Shown here: piece by piece, positions 1-7,305 of the stretch
How the letters are laid out: each line of letters starts with the position of its first letter
Numbering within the stretch: position 1 is the first letter of the stretch
Notes under the pieces: generated by a model
Database searches by the model: none
Seen by the model: the letters and a program-made list of their open reading frames with translations, nothing else
Told to the model about the DNA's origin: nothing
Origin: an uncultured Collinsella sp.
Lineage (GTDB): Bacteria > Actinomycetota > Coriobacteriia > Coriobacteriales > Coriobacteriaceae
DNA: 64,000 nt
Assembly (NCBI GenBank): GCA_900541785.1
Contig: UQKY01000006.1
Coordinates: 1-64,000 of the forward strand
Direction of reading: 5' to 3'
Position numbers and translations under genes: made by a program

Positions 1-161
1 CCGACACCATGGGCCGTATGCACTCCGACGCCCAGTTCGCCGGTTCCTCCTCCGTGCCTGCGCACGTCGACATGATGGGTCTCATCGGCATGGGTAACAA
101 CCCCATGGTCGGTGCCACCGTCGCCTGCGCTGTCGCCGTCGAGGAGGCCCTCAAGGCCTAA
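1..161 (+). CDS. C-terminal end of an unidentified protein, possibly GGGtGRT family (partial)
   Basis: The window opens inside a gene. The frame that starts at base 3 is open to a TAA at 159-161 and gives 52 residues rich in Gly, Met and Ala, with stretches such as DTMGRMHSDAQFAG and GNNPMVGATVA and a final EEALKA. The tail resembles, from memory only, the C-terminus of the conserved GGGtGRT protein family, whose function is not established. A strong terminator follows 35 bases downstream, which supports this being a real gene end. The rest of the gene lies outside the window, so the family call is weak. Confidence 0.45.
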   Translation, partial: DTMGRMHSDAQFAGSSSVPAHVDMMGLIGMGNNPMVGATVACAVAVEEALKA

Positions 162-196
162 TCGCGCTTGCGCGATGCTCATATAGTTGAGCTTTG

Positions 197-230
197 GAGC
201 CGCTACCTTTCGAGGTGGCGGCTCTTTTTT
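197..230 (+). terminator. Rho-independent terminator
   Basis: Stem GAGCCGCTACC (197-207) pairs with GGTGGCGGCTC (214-224) with one G-U pair, followed by a run of T at 225-230. It closes the transcription unit of the partial gene at the window start. Confidence 0.85.
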
Positions 231-267
231 ATTCACGCTGCCATAAAGTAGTCCATCACCGGTATAT

Positions 268-338
268 CAGTTGCGGTGATATACGGACTGAATAACGCCT
301 TCACATGCCAAAACAGTCCCTATTTCACCGCAACTTAT
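268..338. repeat. Long-palindrome repeat family A, diverged copy 1
   Basis: Left arm 268-289 (CAGTTGCGGTGA...) and right arm 315-338 (AGTCCCTATTTCACCG...) are imperfect inverted repeats. The right arm and its flank TTGAGGGGATGGG are nearly identical to the copy at 36288-36360. The left arm has decayed. The rest of the gap from 162 to 473 holds the terminator at 197 and nothing else I can identify. Confidence 0.7.
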
Positions 339-473
339 TGAGGGGATGGGGGCAGAGCGATCGGACACTCTTGACGCCCACCTGCCATATTTGCCCTTTA
401 CCGAAACGTGAGTCCTTTGCAAGACATTTGCCGATCACCCGTGCGACAATGCGCCGGACGAGAAAGGAATCCG

Positions 474-2000
474 ATGGAATCGACTGATGTACTGGTAATT
501 GGATCTGGCATTGCGGGCCTTTGCGCCGCCATCGAAGCAGCACGCACGGGTGCAACCGTCACTGTGGCAAGCGCCGGCAAGACTATGAGTGGATCGAGCT
601 TCTTCCCGGGCACCTGGGGCCTCGGCCTGATTGGTCCCGTCGACGAAGACGACGAGCAGGACCTCATCGACACCATCCAGACCGTCGGCGGCGGCGTTGC
701 CGACCCCGAACTCGTCCAGACGTTTGTCCACGGTATTCCTCAGGCCATCCAATGGCTCGAGCAGGATCTAGGTGTTGAGCTCCAGCGTCCGCAAAGTGCC
801 GAAAGCGCCCAGCAGAAGCAGTTTATCCCCTGCTTTGACCATAAGACGCGTATGTGGCGCGGCCTCACCCGCAAGCCGCTTGAAAACGCTCTGTCGGCCC
901 AGGTCGAGTCACTTGGCATTCGCTTGCTCCCCCGCCACGAGCTTATCGACCTTATTGAGGAGACGCCCGGAAAGATTGTCGGTGCCACGCTCTACGACCG
1001 CACAAACGAGCATCTCGTGCCTATGGCAGCTAAGGCCACCATCATCGCAGCCGGCGGCACGGGTGGCCTGTTCGAGCGAAGCCTCACTTCCGCCGATGTG
1101 CTCAGCTCCTCGCAGGCCATCGCACTGGTGCACGGAGCGTCCCTTACTAATATAGAGTTCATGCAGATGATGCCCGGCTTCATTGAGCCTAAGCGCAACC
1201 TTGTCTTTAACGAGAAGACCTGGCGCTACGTCACATTTGACCAACCGGTCGATATTGCCGACGGCAAGCTGGACGACCTGCTCGATCAGCGCTCCGGATA
1301 TGGTCCCTTCACGTCACGCTTGGCCTCCCGCGCCATCGATCTTGCCATCGATCAAGCGGGTGCCGAAGGCCTCGCGCTCCACTACGACTTCCCCCGCGAG
1401 AACGTCCCCGAGTTTGTGCAGACCTTTGCCACTTGGCTACAAGAGGAGCACGGCATCGCGCCGAGCGACGAGATGCGCGTGGCGATGTATGCCCACGCTG
1501 CCAATGGCGGCATCAAAATCGACAAGACCGCGTACACGGGCGTTGAGGGCCTCTACGCCTGTGGCGAGGCAACAGGCGGTATGCACGGCGCCGACCGCAT
1601 TGGTGGCTTGTCAAGCGCCAACGGCATCGTATTTGGGCGCATCGCGGGCGCATCGGCGGCCCAAGCAGCACAGAATGCACCCGAGGTGGACTCAAAGGCG
1701 GATATCGCCCTCCTCCAGTATGGCATTGCCGCAACAGACGCCGAACGCCTGACCCGCGGCCTTAAGCACACGATGAGCACCCATTGCATGATCAACCGCA
1801 CCGAGACGGGCCTATCCGAGGCACTACACGAGCTTGAGGGCTTGAAGACGGAGGCAACGACCTTGAGCACACAGAAAGTCCAGGGCAGCGAAGTCGCAGC
1901 CCTCGCCCGCCTTCAATCGCAGATTCAACTAGCACAGGAAATGGTCAAAGCCATGCGCGCACGGACCGAAAGCCTCGGATCGCACTATCGAGCGGACTAA
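474..2000 (+). CDS. FAD-dependent oxidoreductase, fumarate reductase / L-aspartate oxidase superfamily
   Basis: The 508-residue protein begins with an FAD dinucleotide-binding motif GSGIAG (about residues 10-15). It ends its catalytic half with the flavoprotein signature GLYACGEATGG...DRIGGLSSANGIVFG (about 358-390). Known members oxidise L-aspartate or reduce fumarate-type enoates. In place of the canonical HYxMGG segment it has MYAHAANGGI, so the substrate is uncertain. I start at ATG 474, which has AGAAAGGA upstream; an in-frame start at 408 lacks a good site. There are no neighbouring nadA, nadC or sdhB genes, and no haem or FMN-binding domain, so NadB or fumarate reductase cannot be assigned. 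It is a single-gene unit. Confidence 0.8.
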   Translation: MESTDVLVIGSGIAGLCAAIEAARTGATVTVASAGKTMSGSSFFPGTWGLGLIGPVDEDDEQDLIDTIQTVGGGVADPELVQTFVHGIPQAIQWLEQDLGVELQRPQSAESAQQKQFIPCFDHKTRMWRGLTRKPLENALSAQVESLGIRLLPRHELIDLIEETPGKIVGATLYDRTNEHLVPMAAKATIIAAGGTGGLFERSLTSADVLSSSQAIALVHGASLTNIEFMQMMPGFIEPKRNLVFNEKTWRYVTFDQPVDIADGKLDDLLDQRSGYGPFTSRLASRAIDLAIDQAGAEGLALHYDFPRENVPEFVQTFATWLQEEHGIAPSDEMRVAMYAHAANGGIKIDKTAYTGVEGLYACGEATGGMHGADRIGGLSSANGIVFGRIAGASAAQAAQNAPEVDSKADIALLQYGIAATDAERLTRGLKHTMSTHCMINRTETGLSEALHELEGLKTEATTLSTQKVQGSEVAALARLQSQIQLAQEMVKAMRARTESLGSHYRAD

Positions 2001-2113
2001 ACTGGACACCTACCTAAAGCAGAACACAACTAATCGATATCTAAGGACCCCGTGAGCTCGAAGTGACACGGGCTCATGTCTCGTGCGAAACAAACAAAAC
2101 CCCCAGTTGATTC

Positions 2114-2139
2114 CCATTTTCGTGATACCACGAAAATGG
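2114..2139. repeat. Perfect 11-bp hairpin downstream of the FAD enzyme
   Basis: CCATTTTCGTG (2114-2124) and CACGAAAATGG (2129-2139) are perfectly complementary around an ATAC loop. There is no T-run on either side, so it may be a terminator variant or an mRNA 3'-end stabiliser. A weaker stem CCCGTG/CACGGG lies at about 2050-2071. The rest of the 2001-2353 gap shows no gene. Confidence 0.6.
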
Positions 2140-2353
2140 TAACTGCCGGTGTCGCCGCTCGTGCGGTTAAAGACTACAAATTTACGCGCTATGCATGCTA
2201 TTTAATCGCCCAGAACGGAGATTCAAACAAGCCAGAGATCGCGCTCGCCCAGGCATACTTTGCCGTGCAGACGCGCCGGTTTTACCGATCCCCAGGGCAG
2301 GCTCGACTTGTAAAGCGTCTGTGCCCTTTCGGGTTCGGCCGCTTGCGAGGTCA

Positions 2354-2385
2354 ACAAAAAAGCGACCAGCCGAAGCCAGTCGCTT
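2354..2385 (-). terminator. Terminator of the tRNA-His/tRNA-Lys unit
   Basis: Read on the minus strand, AAGCGACTGGC, a TTCG tetraloop, then GCTGGTCGCTT runs into TTTTTTG. It lies 10 bases after the encoded CCA of tRNA-Lys, so both tRNAs are probably made as one transcript that ends here. Confidence 0.9.
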
Positions 2386-2395
2386 TAACATGCTT

Positions 2396-2471
2396 TGGTG
2401 GGCCGTCAGGGGGTCGAACCCTGGACCTTGGGATTAAGAGTCCCCTGCTCTACCAACTGAGCTAACGACCC
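2396..2471 (-). tRNA. tRNA-Lys (anticodon CTT)
   Basis: The minus strand folds into a full cloverleaf. The acceptor stem GGGTCGT pairs with ACGGCCC, the anticodon loop reads CTCTTAA with anticodon CTT, and the T-arm is GGTTCGACCC-like. The 3' CCA is encoded. It lies 22 bases downstream of tRNA-His. Confidence 0.95.
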
Positions 2472-2493
2472 GATATCAACACGAAGCAAGAAC

Positions 2494-2571
2494 TGGGGTG
2501 GGTAAAGGGACTCGAACCCTCGACCTACGGGACCACAACCCGTCGCTCTAGCCAACTGAGCTACACCCACC
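2494..2571 (-). tRNA. tRNA-His (anticodon GTG)
   Basis: The minus strand gives a cloverleaf with anticodon stem ACGGG/CCCGT and loop TTGTGGT, anticodon GTG. An extra 5' G opposite a C discriminator, the histidine identity signature, is present at 2571. CCA is encoded. It is the first gene of a two-tRNA unit. Confidence 0.95.
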
Positions 2572-2736
2572 GTGTCCTGTGCGCTTCGCGCTCGACTATT
2601 ATTGCAAGGAACGCCACGCGATGCAAGCCCCAATTTTCAAGAATTTTGAAAAGAGTTTTTCGAGCGCGTTTCGAGCAATTCCCACCGGTTTCATAGGAGT
2701 AAACTTGCCCCACTGCAAATGCTCGAAAGGACAAGC

Positions 2737-3918
2737 ATGAAAGAACTCTCCAATCGCACGGCAACGTTTACCGATTCGGTCATCCGCCGCATGACGCGCA
2801 TCTCCAATAAGTACGGTGCCGTCAACCTCTCGCAGGGCTTCCCTGACTTCGATCCTCCGGCACAGCTGCTCGAGAGCCTCAGCACCATCGCGACCGACCC
2901 CAAGCCGCTCTATCACCAGTACTCCATCACTTGGGGCTCCCAGGCCATGCGAGAGGCGCTCGCGGCCAAGCAGGAGCACTTTATGGGCATGCCGATCAAC
3001 CCCAACGAGACCATCGTAGTCACATGCGGCTCCACCGAGGCCATGATGGCCGCCATGTTGACGGTCACGAACCCCGGAGACAGGGTCGTCATCTTCTCGC
3101 CGTTCTACGAGAACTACGGCGCCGACACGATTCTTTCGGGTGCCGAGCCCATCTATGTGCCGCTCAACCCGCCCACGTTCGACTTCGATCGCGAGGTCCT
3201 CGAGGCGGCCTTCCGCGACAACGACCCCAAGGCCATCGTCCTGTGCAACCCGTCCAACCCCTGCGGCAAGGTCTTTACGCGCGAGGAGCTCACCTATATC
3301 GCCGACCTCTGCAAAAAGTACGATGCCTACTGCATCACCGACGAGGTCTACGAGCACATCGTCTATGCGCCCCACGAACATGTCTATATGGCAACGCTGC
3401 CCGGCATGTTCGAGCGCACCATCAGCTGCAGCTCGCTGTCCAAGACCTACTCCATCACCGGTTGGCGCCTGGGCTACACCATCGCCCCGGCCGAGATTAC
3501 CGAACGCATCAAGAAAGTCCACGACTTCCTCACCGTGGGTGCCGCCGCCCCCCTGCAGGAAGCCGTCGTTACCGCCCTTAACTTCGACGATAGCTATTAC
3601 GATGAGGTCCTCGACCTCTACACCGCCAAGCGCGACCTGTTCTGTCAGGGACTCGACAACATCGGTCTTGAGCATAACGTGCCGCAGGGCGCCTACTACG
3701 TCATGATGGACATCTCTGAGTTTGGCTATGACAGCGACCTCGACTTCTGCGAGGATCTCGCCTCCAAGGTGGGCGTGGGTGCCGTTCCCGGCTCAAGCTT
3801 CTTCCGCGAGCCCGTCAACCATCTGATTCGTTTCCACTTTGCCAAGCGAGACGAGACGCTTAACGCGGCGCTGGAGAACCTCAAGTCGCTACGTGATAAA
3901 ATTAAGCCGCGCGGGTAA
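2737..3918 (+). CDS. Class I/II PLP-dependent aminotransferase
   Basis: The 393-residue protein has the class I fold markers in order: the N-terminal NLSQGFPDFDPP loop, the CNPSNPCGKVF turn, DEVYEH, and SSLSKTYSITGWRLGY with the PLP-binding Lys, then IRFHFAKRDETL near the C-terminus. It is closest in pattern to the kynurenine/methionine aminotransferase group (KAT/MtnE/YbdL type). The amino-acid substrate cannot be told from sequence. ATG 2737 is chosen because GAAAGGA lies seven bases upstream; a start at 2719 has no such site. It is flanked by the tRNA pair and a terminator, so it is probably monocistronic. Confidence 0.88.
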   Translation: MKELSNRTATFTDSVIRRMTRISNKYGAVNLSQGFPDFDPPAQLLESLSTIATDPKPLYHQYSITWGSQAMREALAAKQEHFMGMPINPNETIVVTCGSTEAMMAAMLTVTNPGDRVVIFSPFYENYGADTILSGAEPIYVPLNPPTFDFDREVLEAAFRDNDPKAIVLCNPSNPCGKVFTREELTYIADLCKKYDAYCITDEVYEHIVYAPHEHVYMATLPGMFERTISCSSLSKTYSITGWRLGYTIAPAEITERIKKVHDFLTVGAAAPLQEAVVTALNFDDSYYDEVLDLYTAKRDLFCQGLDNIGLEHNVPQGAYYVMMDISEFGYDSDLDFCEDLASKVGVGAVPGSSFFREPVNHLIRFHFAKRDETLNAALENLKSLRDKIKPRG

Positions 3919-3943
3919 GGACGGCCCGGCAACTAAAGCAACC

Positions 3944-3987
3944 AAAGAAGCCCCGCACCGCCCGCCGCGTTGCAGGGCTTCTTTTTA
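3944..3987 (+). terminator. Rho-independent terminator after the aminotransferase
   Basis: AAAGAAGCCC (3944-3953) pairs with GGGCTTCTTT (3975-3984) across a GC-rich loop of about 20 bases, followed by further T. Confidence 0.8.
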
Positions 3988-4059
3988 TAGCGCTTTCCTA
4001 ATTTGGTTAGAGCCCTATACTTTAGTCACGGAGCAACTCGTCCCAGAGAGAGGAATACT

Positions 4060-4953
4060 ATGGCAGAGCAGCAGCTTATCGGAGCACTCGAGGCCGGCGG
4101 CACCAAGATGGTCTGCGCCACGGGCTATGCGGACGGTACGGTCCTGGAGCGCGAGCAGATCGCGACCACGACCCCGCAGGAGACCGTCGAGGCCGTCAAC
4201 GCATGGTTTGCAGACAAGGGCATCGCCGCCTTGGGCATCGGCGCCTTTGGCCCCACCGCGGTCAACCCTGCCTCGCCCCAGTACGGCAAGATCTTGGAGA
4301 CGCCCAAGACCGCATGGCGTTACTTTGACCTACTGGGCACCATCCAAAACGAGCTCAAGGTCCCCTGCGGCTACGATACCGACGTCAACGTCGCCTGCTT
4401 GGGCGAGGTCACCTTTGGTTGCGCTCAGGGCCTCACCGACGTTGTCTACCTGACCATCGGCACCGGCGTGGGCGCCGGCGTGCTCTCGGGCGGTCAGCTC
4501 GTGCATGGCATGATGCATCCCGAGGCCGGCCACATCCTGGTCACGCGCGACCCGCGCGACACCATTGGCGAGCACAGCGCCTGCCCCTTCCACGACAACT
4601 GCCTCGAGGGCCTCATCGCCGGTCCTGGCGTCAAAAAGCGCTGGGGAGGTAAGTCCGCCGGAGATATGGCCGATGACCCGGAGGCCATGGACCTGCTCGC
4701 AGGCTATCTGGCACAGGCGCTCATGACCTACACGCTGTGCTATGCCCCGCAGAAGATCATCATCGGCGGTGGCGTTGCCGATCACACCCCTATCGTGCCG
4801 CTCGCCCGCAAAAAGTGCGCCGAGATGCTCAACGGCTACATCGTCACGCCCGAGGTCAACGATATCGACACCTACATCGTCAACAATAGCCTCGAGGGCA
4901 AGCAGGGCATCATGGGCTGCCTGGCCCTGGGTGCCGCCGCGCTTCAGCAGTAG
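4060..4953 (+). CDS. ROK-family sugar kinase, probable fructokinase
   Basis: A 297-residue cytoplasmic kinase that would phosphorylate fructose or a related hexose with ATP. The N-terminal phosphate-binding motif ALEAGGTK is at residues 8-15. The ROK signature runs through IGTGVGAGVLSGGQLVHG. A zinc-site region contains GHILV, then HSACPFHDNCLEG, the arrangement typical of ROK fructokinases (ScrK/GmuE type), followed by the ATP-site stretch IIIGGGV. ATG 4060 follows GAGAGGAATACT. A TATACT -10-like box lies at 4015-4020. No sugar transporter or glycosidase neighbours it, so the physiological sugar is inferred only from the family. Confidence 0.82.
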   Translation: MAEQQLIGALEAGGTKMVCATGYADGTVLEREQIATTTPQETVEAVNAWFADKGIAALGIGAFGPTAVNPASPQYGKILETPKTAWRYFDLLGTIQNELKVPCGYDTDVNVACLGEVTFGCAQGLTDVVYLTIGTGVGAGVLSGGQLVHGMMHPEAGHILVTRDPRDTIGEHSACPFHDNCLEGLIAGPGVKKRWGGKSAGDMADDPEAMDLLAGYLAQALMTYTLCYAPQKIIIGGGVADHTPIVPLARKKCAEMLNGYIVTPEVNDIDTYIVNNSLEGKQGIMGCLALGAAALQQ

Positions 4954-5039
4954 GCGCACCAAAGGGGCGCCGCAACCTCCAGCAATCCCATCCTACGGGA
5001 TAACGCCGCCACGCCCCGCATAAGCCCCCAAACAAAGAA

Positions 5040-5082
5040 AGGCCGCCTAGGACCAAGCAATGTGTCCTAGGCGGCCTTTTTG
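5040..5082. terminator. Bidirectional terminator between the ROK kinase and the VanZ-like gene
   Basis: AGGCCGCCTAGGAC (5040-5053) and GTCCTAGGCGGCCT (5064-5077) form a perfect 14-bp stem with T-runs on both strands. The gene on the minus strand ends inside the right arm (stop at 5067-5069). Confidence 0.9.
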
Positions 5083-5516
5083 GCACATATGAGCGATCGT
5101 AGAAGATATCGAAGCACAACGCCCGTCATCGCTCCACAGCAGTCGATCATCACGTCGGTAATCATACCGGCGCGACCGGGCACAAAGAGCTGAATCGTCT
5201 CGTCAATCGAGGGGATCAGCAGCAGGAACACCGCCATGGGAAGCAGCACGTCAAAGGTGCGAAGGCCCTCGATATCGAAAGCGTGCGTCGCCAGAATGCC
5301 GAGCACCATGTACTCGGTAAAATGCGCGCACTTGCGAACGACGAAGTTGGTCACCCACTCATACGGAAACCCCATGCCGTTCAAAAAACCGCGAACGGCC
5401 TCCATAATCGACAAGCTCAATGAACCGGACCCCGTGCCGGGAACCATCGAATTGCCCCAGATGAGCAGCACCATCAGGCAGGTCGCGACCGCCCATTTTC
5501 GATCGAGTTTAAGCAT
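5067..5516 (-). CDS. VanZ-like membrane protein
   Basis: A 149-residue protein with four hydrophobic segments: AVATCLMVLLIWG near the N-terminus, then VLGILATHAF, LLPMAVFLLLIPS and VMIDCCGAMTGVVLRYLL. The VanZ-family signature is present as RKCAHFTEYMVLG followed by SIDETIQLFVPGRAGMITDVMID. Members include the teicoplanin-resistance accessory VanZ, but most are of unknown role, so no resistance function is implied. ATG 5516 lies seven bases after the stop of the upstream gene, whose GGAGG near its end may serve as the ribosome-binding site. The two genes are therefore probably one operon. Confidence 0.8.
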   Translation of the reverse strand: MLKLDRKWAVATCLMVLLIWGNSMVPGTGSGSLSLSIMEAVRGFLNGMGFPYEWVTNFVVRKCAHFTEYMVLGILATHAFDIEGLRTFDVLLPMAVFLLLIPSIDETIQLFVPGRAGMITDVMIDCCGAMTGVVLRYLLRSLICAKKAA

Positions 5517-5523
5517 GCAGAAG

Positions 5524-6993
5524 TTATGCCTCCGCACAGAGCGGCTCAAAGCTGGCGGTGCCACCCTCGATAACGCTCAGATAGGCACGGCCTGTGCGCC
5601 TCACCGCTGCAGACTGCAGGCGGTCGATCTCCTCCTCGAGAATCTGATTGACGCGCTCGTGACGACGGTTCTCCATGATGCCAGCAGCGATGGCCTCGGC
5701 ACGCTCAATACCTTCGCGCGAGATGCGGGCGGTATCCTCGGGGAACACGGCGCTGTGGCGACCAACGTAAGCGGGGGCAGCGGGCTGAGGAGCAGACGTA
5801 AACACCGGAGCGGCAACGGGAGCAGGCTCGACGACCTCGTCCAAAATTGCGGCAGCGGCGGCCCACATGCCCTCGTGGCCCGAATAATCGGCCATGGGGA
5901 CGTCTTCCTCGGAAGTCGCATCGACAGGCTCGTCGACAGCGACGGACTGGGACGCAGAGGCCGGGACATCGACCGGGGCAGCGACCACATACGGCATGTC
6001 GTTCGAGATGACCGGCTCGTCAAGGTCATCGAGGTCGATAGCCGCGACAGAGGCGTCGCTGATGATCGGCATGTTGGCAAGGTTCGCGTTGTACGGCACC
6101 GCCTCCGCCGCCTGCTGCTGTGCAGGAGCGCCCCACAGCGAGCTTTCGGCAGCACGGCGGGCGGCAATAGTCTCCTCGTCGACGGCCAGCGGCTCGTCGG
6201 CGTAGGGGTCAACGGCGGTGGCGGCGGCCGGAGTCACGGGCACGGCAGTGTCATACGTAACGGATTGAGCCGTGGCGGCGTTGTTGGCAGCGTTAGCCAC
6301 GAGCGCCACAAAGGCGGCCGTGCTGCCCGCAGGGGCGGCATGAGAGCCCGAGACGGCGCGCGCAGCGGCAGCGATGTCGTCGCGGTTATAGGAGCCGGTC
6401 TGCCCGCCGTAGGTGAGTTCGTCGATAGCGACCTGGTAGACGTCGCGTGAGTGCGTGGGATCGCAGCTGACCGGCGAGTCATCGTCGAGCATGCTATCAA
6501 TCATGGACCAGGCGTCGGCCTCGCTCATGGCGTCTGCGGCGCGGGCGATGGTGGGGACGCCATCGTCGGCACGACGGCGCTGGAAGGCACCGGTCAGGCC
6601 GGAGAAAACCGAAGAGGGCTGCGCGGCGTTTGCCTGAACGGCAGGAGCCGCAGTGGCAACACCCTGAGGGACAGCCCACTGCTGTTGGGCGGGCATCGAG
6701 GCAGTCTGGAACTCATTTTGATGCTGGTTGACGTTCGCAGCGCCACCCATGGCGTCGGGCTGGATCAGGCGCTCGGCATGCTGAGCACGATATTCAGAAA
6801 TGCCGAGCGAGGCGGCATAGATACCCACGCCCGCCACCGCACCCACGGCAAAGGGAACAGCGCCCGCGACGACCGTCTCGTTCACCGACGAAAACGGCAG
6901 CGTGGCAGCATACATCACCACGGGAGCGGCAAGGCCGATCCCGCAGGAAAGTCCAGCAAGGACTGCTCGTTGTGTTGCATCAGAAGAAGCCAT
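5524..6993 (-). CDS. Membrane-anchored protein with a long alanine/acidic-rich domain, function unknown
   Basis: I do not recognise this 488-residue protein. It has two N-terminal hydrophobic segments (AVLAGLSCGIGLAAPVVMYAATL-like and the next at VVAGAVPFAVGAVAGVGIYA). A long low-complexity region rich in Ala, Val, Asp and Gln follows, and then a C-terminal charged helix (around ERAEAIAAGIMENRRHERVNQILEEE) ending in VIEGGTASFEPLCAEA. The layout suggests an inner-membrane anchor carrying a flexible tether and a short conserved tail. ATG 6993 is preferred over an in-frame 7020 start because GGGGAGAGCTC precedes it. It sits upstream of the VanZ-like gene. The gap from 6994 to 7235 shows no other gene. 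Confidence 0.7.
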   Translation of the reverse strand: MASSDATQRAVLAGLSCGIGLAAPVVMYAATLPFSSVNETVVAGAVPFAVGAVAGVGIYAASLGISEYRAQHAERLIQPDAMGGAANVNQHQNEFQTASMPAQQQWAVPQGVATAAPAVQANAAQPSSVFSGLTGAFQRRRADDGVPTIARAADAMSEADAWSMIDSMLDDDSPVSCDPTHSRDVYQVAIDELTYGGQTGSYNRDDIAAAARAVSGSHAAPAGSTAAFVALVANAANNAATAQSVTYDTAVPVTPAAATAVDPYADEPLAVDEETIAARRAAESSLWGAPAQQQAAEAVPYNANLANMPIISDASVAAIDLDDLDEPVISNDMPYVVAAPVDVPASASQSVAVDEPVDATSEEDVPMADYSGHEGMWAAAAAILDEVVEPAPVAAPVFTSAPQPAAPAYVGRHSAVFPEDTARISREGIERAEAIAAGIMENRRHERVNQILEEEIDRLQSAAVRRTGRAYLSVIEGGTASFEPLCAEA

Positions 6994-7235
6994 GAGCTCT
7001 CCCCATCTTCCAGCACCCAAATCGCATCATTCAGTTGGCTGCGCGAGAGAAGATGAAGCGGGGCTATGCCCCAAAGCAACGGTATATGGTTCGTTTCATC
7101 TGCGTTTTCCGTCGCGAAGCTTAACAGCTATTATGCGAAACCCCCTTGGGGATTGCAAGCGACGAAGCGGGATTGAAACGGGAAAATCGCTGCTTGCCGG
7201 TCGTGAGGTCAATAATCGTTGGCGAGCGGCTATAC

Positions 7236-7266
7236 GAAAAGGGCCAGGATCTAAACCCCGGCCCTT
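7236..7266 (-). terminator. Probable terminator of rho
   Basis: On the minus strand AAGGGCC (7266-7260) pairs with GGCCCTT (7245-7239) and is followed by TT and C, a short U-tract. It lies 40 bases after the rho stop. Confidence 0.65.
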
Positions 7267-7305
7267 CTGGCATGTCTATGGCTGTTGTCGCGTGCGGCGA
7301 GCGAC

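Noticed and set aside
2076..2465. A 129-codon open frame running into the tRNA genes
   Set aside because: It overlaps tRNA-Lys and its terminator and has no ribosome-binding site.
5067..5516. The VanZ-like protein as a glycopeptide-resistance gene
   Set aside because: No other van genes are present and most VanZ-like proteins have no link to resistance.
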